From positions 1-5,925 of the forward strand of contig JAFZJT010000032.1 in NCBI GenBank assembly GCA_017553815.1: a stretch of DNA of 5,925 nt, given 5' to 3'. Position numbers and translations under genes: made by a program. The notes beneath the pieces are model-generated. The model did not search any database. It saw nothing but the letters and a program-made list of their open reading frames with translations, and was not told the origin of the DNA. Source of the stretch: Clostridia bacterium (GTDB lineage: Bacteria > Bacillota_A > Clostridia > Christensenellales > CAG-138). Below, in pieces: positions 4,670 to 5,925 of the stretch; the first letter of the stretch is position 1, and every line of letters starts with the position of its first letter.

Positions 4670-5925
4670 ATGAAAAGAACCGTGATAGGAGTAATTTGCC
4701 TGATGTTGGTCGGCATAATGCTGTTCGGCGCGGCTTCCTGCAACTATATCAGAAAGGAAGAGGGTTGGGTCGCTCCCTCGAGCGCACCTGTGGACGTCGA
4801 TTCGTCCGCCGACCTGCCGAATGCGTCAGCTTCGCCGTTTGAACCCGTGCAGACGCAGCCTTCGCAGCAGGCGGACGACTCCAAGGCGCCGCAGTCCGAC
4901 CCGCCCGGGGAAACCCCTGACGGTTCCACGGCTCCGTATACCGACGAGCCGACCGCGACCGCCGATACCGAGCTGCCAGGCGACGCTACCGACGTTCCAA
5001 ACGTGAGCCCGGAGCCTGGCGCAACGCCCGCTCAGAGCGAGACCGACGTTCCTGACGCCCCGACTCCCACGCCCGTTCCGGTAGTTACCCCGCAGCCCAC
5101 GACGAAGCCTACACCCACGCCGAGGCCCACGCCCCAGACTCACCCCTATCCGACTGACGAGGACGAGATAAGATACGCGGAGGCGGGCAAACAGCTCATG
5201 CGAGTGCTTCAGGCGATGCCCGGCTACGAAAGCCTTGATATCAGAGCGCGCAGCGGCTATCCATACCTGATCGCCATCAACAAGGCACAGTATAAAAACA
5301 CCGTCACAGTTTTCTGCGTGGATGAGGCGGGCAACTACACAAGACCCTATCTTTCGATGGTATGCTCCGCCGGAAACAACACTCCGCACGGCGTTTTCAA
5401 CACCACTAATAAGTATAGTTGGCATACGCTGATGGGACCCTGCTACGGTCAGTATTGCACCCGCATCGTCGGAGGCGTGCTATTCCACTCCGTTCCCTAT
5501 ACAACGCGCCATAAATACGATCTTAAGTACACCTATTACAATAAGCTCGGCAATCTGGCTTCCGCAGGCTGTATCCGCCTTCCATGCAACGACTCGAAGT
5601 GGATCTACGACAACTGCCCGATCGGCACGACCGTGGTCATCTACACCAATTCGAGCAGCGCAGGTCCCCTCGGTCAGCCGACGCCGATGCGTCTTGACGT
5701 CAACGATATCTATCATCGCGGCTGGGATCCCACCGATCCCGACAGGGCGAATCCCTGGGGCGACGGCTTCAAGGCAGGCTACACCATCCGCTCTCAGATC
5801 GCCATCGCCGATTACGAATATGCAATGGCACACGGCCTTTGGGAGGGCACGATCAACCGACCCGAGGATCCGACACCCACGCCTCCCGGCATGACGCCTT
5901 CGCCGGTGCCCACGGCAACTCCCGA
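4670..5925 (+). CDS. Probable lipid-anchored L,D-transpeptidase, YkuD family (3' end outside window)
   Basis: The frame stays open from the ATG to the window edge, 418 codons. Residues 2-23 are a signal sequence: KR, then a hydrophobic stretch, ending in FGAAS before Cys24. This suits a lipoprotein signal, though Ala rather than Leu at -3 makes the lipobox imperfect. A disordered stalk (about 32-160) is rich in Pro, Thr, Ser, Asp and Glu, with a TPTP-type core at 131-157. After a short helical stretch (163-198), the YkuD catalytic domain spans about 199-325. It shows the active-site His273 in LFHSVPY, the YNKLG element, and the nucleophile Cys301 in SAGCIRL, then WIYDNCPIGT. Such enzymes form 3-3 cross-links in peptidoglycan or attach proteins to it, outside the membrane. 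The canonical SHGC motif has Ala in place of His. Six further cysteines (216, 232, 258, 263, 306, 316) lie in or beside the domain. A segment of unknown role containing GWDPTDP (351-357) follows, then a second Pro/Thr tail from about 398 continues past the edge. A TTG at 4664 may be the real start. Confidence 0.9.
   Translation, partial: MKRTVIGVICLMLVGIMLFGAASCNYIRKEEGWVAPSSAPVDVDSSADLPNASASPFEPVQTQPSQQADDSKAPQSDPPGETPDGSTAPYTDEPTATADTELPGDATDVPNVSPEPGATPAQSETDVPDAPTPTPVPVVTPQPTTKPTPTPRPTPQTHPYPTDEDEIRYAEAGKQLMRVLQAMPGYESLDIRARSGYPYLIAINKAQYKNTVTVFCVDEAGNYTRPYLSMVCSAGNNTPHGVFNTTNKYSWHTLMGPCYGQYCTRIVGGVLFHSVPYTTRHKYDLKYTYYNKLGNLASAGCIRLPCNDSKWIYDNCPIGTTVVIYTNSSSAGPLGQPTPMRLDVNDIYHRGWDPTDPDRANPWGDGFKAGYTIRSQIAIADYEYAMAHGLWEGTINRPEDPTPTPPGMTPSPVPTATP
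5060..5140 (+). repeat. Low-complexity Pro/Thr-coding tract in the transpeptidase stalk
   Basis: Bases 5060-5140 encode residues 131-157, almost only Pro and Thr with a few Val, Gln, Lys and Arg, built on degenerate repeats of cccacgcc-like units. A related unit (acacccacgcct) returns at 5873-5884 in the C-terminal tail. An 11-base direct repeat ACCGACGTTCC, encoding TDVP, occurs just before it near 4989 and 5042. The tract probably serves as a flexible wall-spanning spacer and could change in length by recombination between units. Confidence 0.6.

Noticed and set aside
4435..4842. Plus-strand open frame (135 codons) spanning the promoter and start of the transpeptidase
   Set aside because: It runs through the promoter, ribosome site and signal peptide region in another frame, has no ribosome site of its own and ends in the linker.
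5060..5140. Possible CRISPR-like or tandem DNA repeat
   Set aside because: The repetition comes from Pro/Thr codons, units are short and degenerate, and there are no regular spacers.
4826..5425. Minus-strand open frame (199 codons) opposite the transpeptidase
   Set aside because: Its translation is Gly/Arg/Val-rich, as expected from the reverse of Pro/Thr/Ala codons. The opposite strand encodes a clear YkuD domain.

Overview
The window looks like chromosomal DNA of a low-complexity-rich member of the Bacillota, most likely class Clostridia (an uncultured gut-type lineage such as Christensenellales or Oscillospirales is plausible). The reasons are strong AGGAGG-type ribosome binding sites, sigma-A-like promoters, a Gram-positive-style lipoprotein signal, Pro/Thr/Glu-rich 'TPTP' linkers on exported proteins, and a heterodimeric ABC exporter of the BmrCD/TM287-288 type. 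The lineage is inferred from style only; no marker gene is present. No known mobile element, CRISPR array, tRNA or rRNA was seen.

Layout. (1) Positions 1-403, plus strand: the C-terminal end of an exported protein with an acidic Pro/Thr/Glu linker and a short folded tail resembling the end of a SurA/PrsA-type foldase. It is followed by a strong hairpin terminator. (2) Positions 404-620: a convergent intergenic stretch with that terminator and, next to the minus-strand stop codon, a compact inverted-repeat element that can fold as a three-way junction. (3) Positions 4321-621, minus strand: a two-gene operon with a 4-base ATGA overlap. It encodes the two half-transporters of a heterodimeric type I ABC exporter, the first with a degenerate ATP site (Asp for the catalytic Glu, Gln for the switch His) and the second with intact catalytic residues but an altered signature (LSQGQ). 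A good extended -10 promoter and a leader hairpin precede it. (4) Positions 4322-4669: a divergent intergenic region with back-to-back promoters. (5) Positions 4670-5925, plus strand: a 3'-truncated gene for a probable lipid-anchored L,D-transpeptidase (YkuD family) on a long Pro/Thr-rich stalk. It has no in-frame stop within the window.

How the genes fit together. The flanking genes both encode exported envelope proteins: a probable foldase and a peptidoglycan cross-linking enzyme. The middle operon encodes a membrane exporter for lipids, drugs or peptides. The divergent control region could co-regulate exporter and transpeptidase, but the sequence does not show that they share a substrate or pathway. 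I find no convincing new multi-gene system. The points most worth a second look are the structured 3' element, the T9 tract inside the transpeptidase promoter, the start codon choice, the extra cysteines of the transpeptidase, and the complementary degeneration of the two ATPase subunits.
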